Source: Bathymodiolus brooksi
Taxonomy: Eukaryota > Mollusca > Bivalvia > Mytilida > Modiolidae
Direction of reading: 5' to 3'
DNA: 64,000 nucleotides
Assembly: GCA_963680875.1 (NCBI GenBank)
Contig: OY804580.1
Location: 116,315,534 to 116,379,533, forward strand
In this document: piece after piece, positions 62,921-64,000 of the stretch
Layout of the letters: each line of letters opens with the position of its first letter
Numbering within the stretch: position 1 is the stretch's first letter
The notes under the pieces: generated by a model
What the model saw: only the letters and a program-made list of their open reading frames with translations
The model's database searches: none
What the model was told of the DNA's origin: nothing
Translations under genes and position numbers: made by a program

Positions 62921-64000
62921 TGTCGAGTATAATCTACATGTCCGTTGTATGTTGTTTCTAACGAACTGTCGAGTATAATCTACATGTCAGTTGTATGTTG
63001 TTTCTAACGAACTGTCGAGTATATTCTACATGTCTGTTGTATGTTGTTTCTAACGGACTGTCGGTTATAATCTACATGTCTGTTGTATGTTGTTTCTAAC
63101 GGACTGTCGAGTATAATCTAAATGTCTGTTGTATGTTGTTTCTAACGGACTGTCAAGTATAATCTACATGTCTGTTGTATGTTGTTTCTAACAGACTGTC
63201 GAGTATAATCTACATGTCTGTTGTATGTTGTTTCAAACGGACTGTCGAGTATCATCTACATGTCTATTGTATGCTGTTTCTAACGAACTGTCGAGTATAA
63301 TATAAATGTCTGTTGTATGTTGTTTCTAACGGTCTGTCGAGTATAATCTACATGTCTGTTGTATGTTGTTTCTAACGAACTGTCGAGTATATTCTACATG
63401 TCTGTTGTATGTTTTTTCTAACGGACTGTCGAGTATAATCTCCATGTATGTTGTATGTTGTTTCTAACGGACTGTCGAGTATAATCTATATGTCTGTTGT
63501 ATGTTGTTTCTAACGGACTGTCTAGTATAATCTACATGTCTGTTGTATGTTGTTTCTAACGGACTGTCGAGTATAATATACATGTCTGTTGTATGTTGTT
63601 TCTAACGGACTGTCGAGTATAATCTACATGTCTGTTGTATGTTGTTTCTAACGGACTGTCGATTATAATCTACATGTCTGTTGTATGTTGTTTCTAACGG
63701 ACTGTCGAGTATAATCTACATGTCTGTTGTATGTTGTTTCTAACAGACGGTCGAGTATAATCTACATGTCTGTTGTATGTTGTTTCAAACGGACTGTCGA
63801 GTATAATCTACATGTCCGTTGTATGTTGTTTCTAACGAACTGTCGAGTATAATCTACATGTCTGTTGTATGTTGTTTCTAACGGACTGTCGAGTATAATC
63901 TACATGTCCGTTGTATGTTGTTTCTAACGAACTGTCGAGTATAATCTACATGTCTGTTGTATGTTGTTTCTAACGGACTGTCGAGTATATTCTACATGTC
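61867..64000. repeat. Satellite to the right of the large duplication, running off the window
   Basis: The array continues in the same register and orientation. It holds three haplotype landmarks in close succession (TCTAG at 60,441, 62,373 and 63,523, spaced 42 and 25 monomers), so another short truncated HOR copy ends here. The monomer at 62,98x has the rare CATGTCAGTTG and one near 63.33 kb has AACGGTC; I did not notice these elsewhere. The window stops at unit base 22. Confidence 0.8.

Larger units (their letters stand above)
1..64000. repeat. 46-bp satellite DNA array (1,391 complete monomers)
   Basis: The entire window is head-to-tail copies of one 46-bp unit, all in the same orientation. 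Numbering the unit from TGTCGAG as base 1, its landmarks are TATAAT at 8-13, ACATGT at 16-21, GTCTGTT at 20-26, TGTTGTATGTTGTTT at 23-37 (itself a near-repeat of TGTTGTA/TGTTGTT) and AACGGAC at 40-46. Consensus composition is 19 T, 10 A, 10 G and 7 C. The window starts at unit base 1 and ends at unit base 22, and 64,000 + 8 deleted bases = 1,391 x 46 + 22. Most monomers differ from consensus by zero to three substitutions drawn from a limited set of recurrent variants. No non-satellite base was found on reading through. Arrays like this are typical of eukaryotic heterochromatin. A centromeric role is possible but nothing in the sequence proves it, and I see no match to the CENP-B box consensus in the unit. 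Confidence 0.98.

Noticed and set aside
1..64000. CRISPR array
   Set aside because: The 46-bp units abut directly with no unique spacers, and there is no leader or cas gene.
1..64000. CENP-B box or known centromere motif
   Set aside because: I found no TTCG...GGGA-like element in the unit or in the common variants. The GTTTCTAACGG segment is too dissimilar. Centromere identity cannot be claimed.
1..64000. Telomeric or simple-sequence repeat
   Set aside because: The TGTTGTATGTTGTTT part looks TG-rich, but the period is 46 bp and no short telomere-type unit is repeated.
1..64000. Transposon, retroelement or other insertion within the array
   Set aside because: The 46-bp phase carries through with only the eight listed deletions, leaving no room for an inserted element, target-site duplication or inverted terminal repeat.
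1..64000. Nucleosome phasing by four monomers (184 bp)
   Set aside because: Four units are close to a nucleosome repeat length, but variants show no four-monomer periodicity, so this is numerology without chromatin data.

Overview
The whole 64 kb window is one uninterrupted tandem satellite array. The repeat unit is 46 bp (37% G+C, T-rich on the + strand). Register arithmetic from base 1 (start of a monomer) to base 63,979 (start of the last, partial monomer) gives 1,391 complete monomers plus 22 bp, with a net loss of only eight bases, each traceable to a 45-bp monomer. I see no unique sequence, gene, RNA gene, transposon or spacer-separated repeat, and neither edge of the array lies in the window. 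Bulk, head-to-tail, nearly homogeneous satellite on this scale points to a eukaryotic chromosome (heterochromatin, pericentromere or a similar repeat block). The sequence alone does not identify the species or say whether the array is centromeric.

The structure lies in how variant monomers are ordered. A recurring haplotype (a monomer with a T6 run, then TCCATG, then TCTATATG, then TCTAG) occurs 21 times and works as a ruler. From 1 to about 19 kb its spacing is irregular (50 to 103 monomers), and this part is an old, shuffled higher-order repeat (HOR) with many small tandem duplications (4, 5 and 18 monomers) and a 60-monomer tandem pair. From about 19.0 kb to about 61.8 kb there is a large tandem duplication: copy 1 about 19,016-39,392 and copy 2 about 39,393-61,793. 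The two copies are nearly identical except for two later events. Copy 1 gained a 3,588-bp (78-monomer) tandem duplication and copy 2 gained 5,612 bp (122 monomers). The offsets close exactly: 20,377 - 3,588 = 16,789 (the original unit, 365 monomers less one base), and 16,789 + 5,612 = 22,401, the offset seen between the right ends of the copies. Within both copies the main local HOR is a 90-monomer unit of 4,140 bp. From about 59.0 kb to 62.9 kb a 42-monomer (1,932-bp) unit is tandemly repeated across the right end of copy 2, and the array continues past 64,000.

Nothing here codes for protein with any credibility. Because 46 = 3x15 + 1, the reading frame rotates from monomer to monomer and the consensus meets a stop within every three-monomer cycle. 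The four longest open frames exist only where two stop-removing variants coincide. The most interesting points are the datable layers of unequal exchange, a chimeric monomer marking one exchange junction, strict conservation of the 46-bp length, and an imperfect hairpin in each monomer whose single mismatched pair is the site of two common variants.
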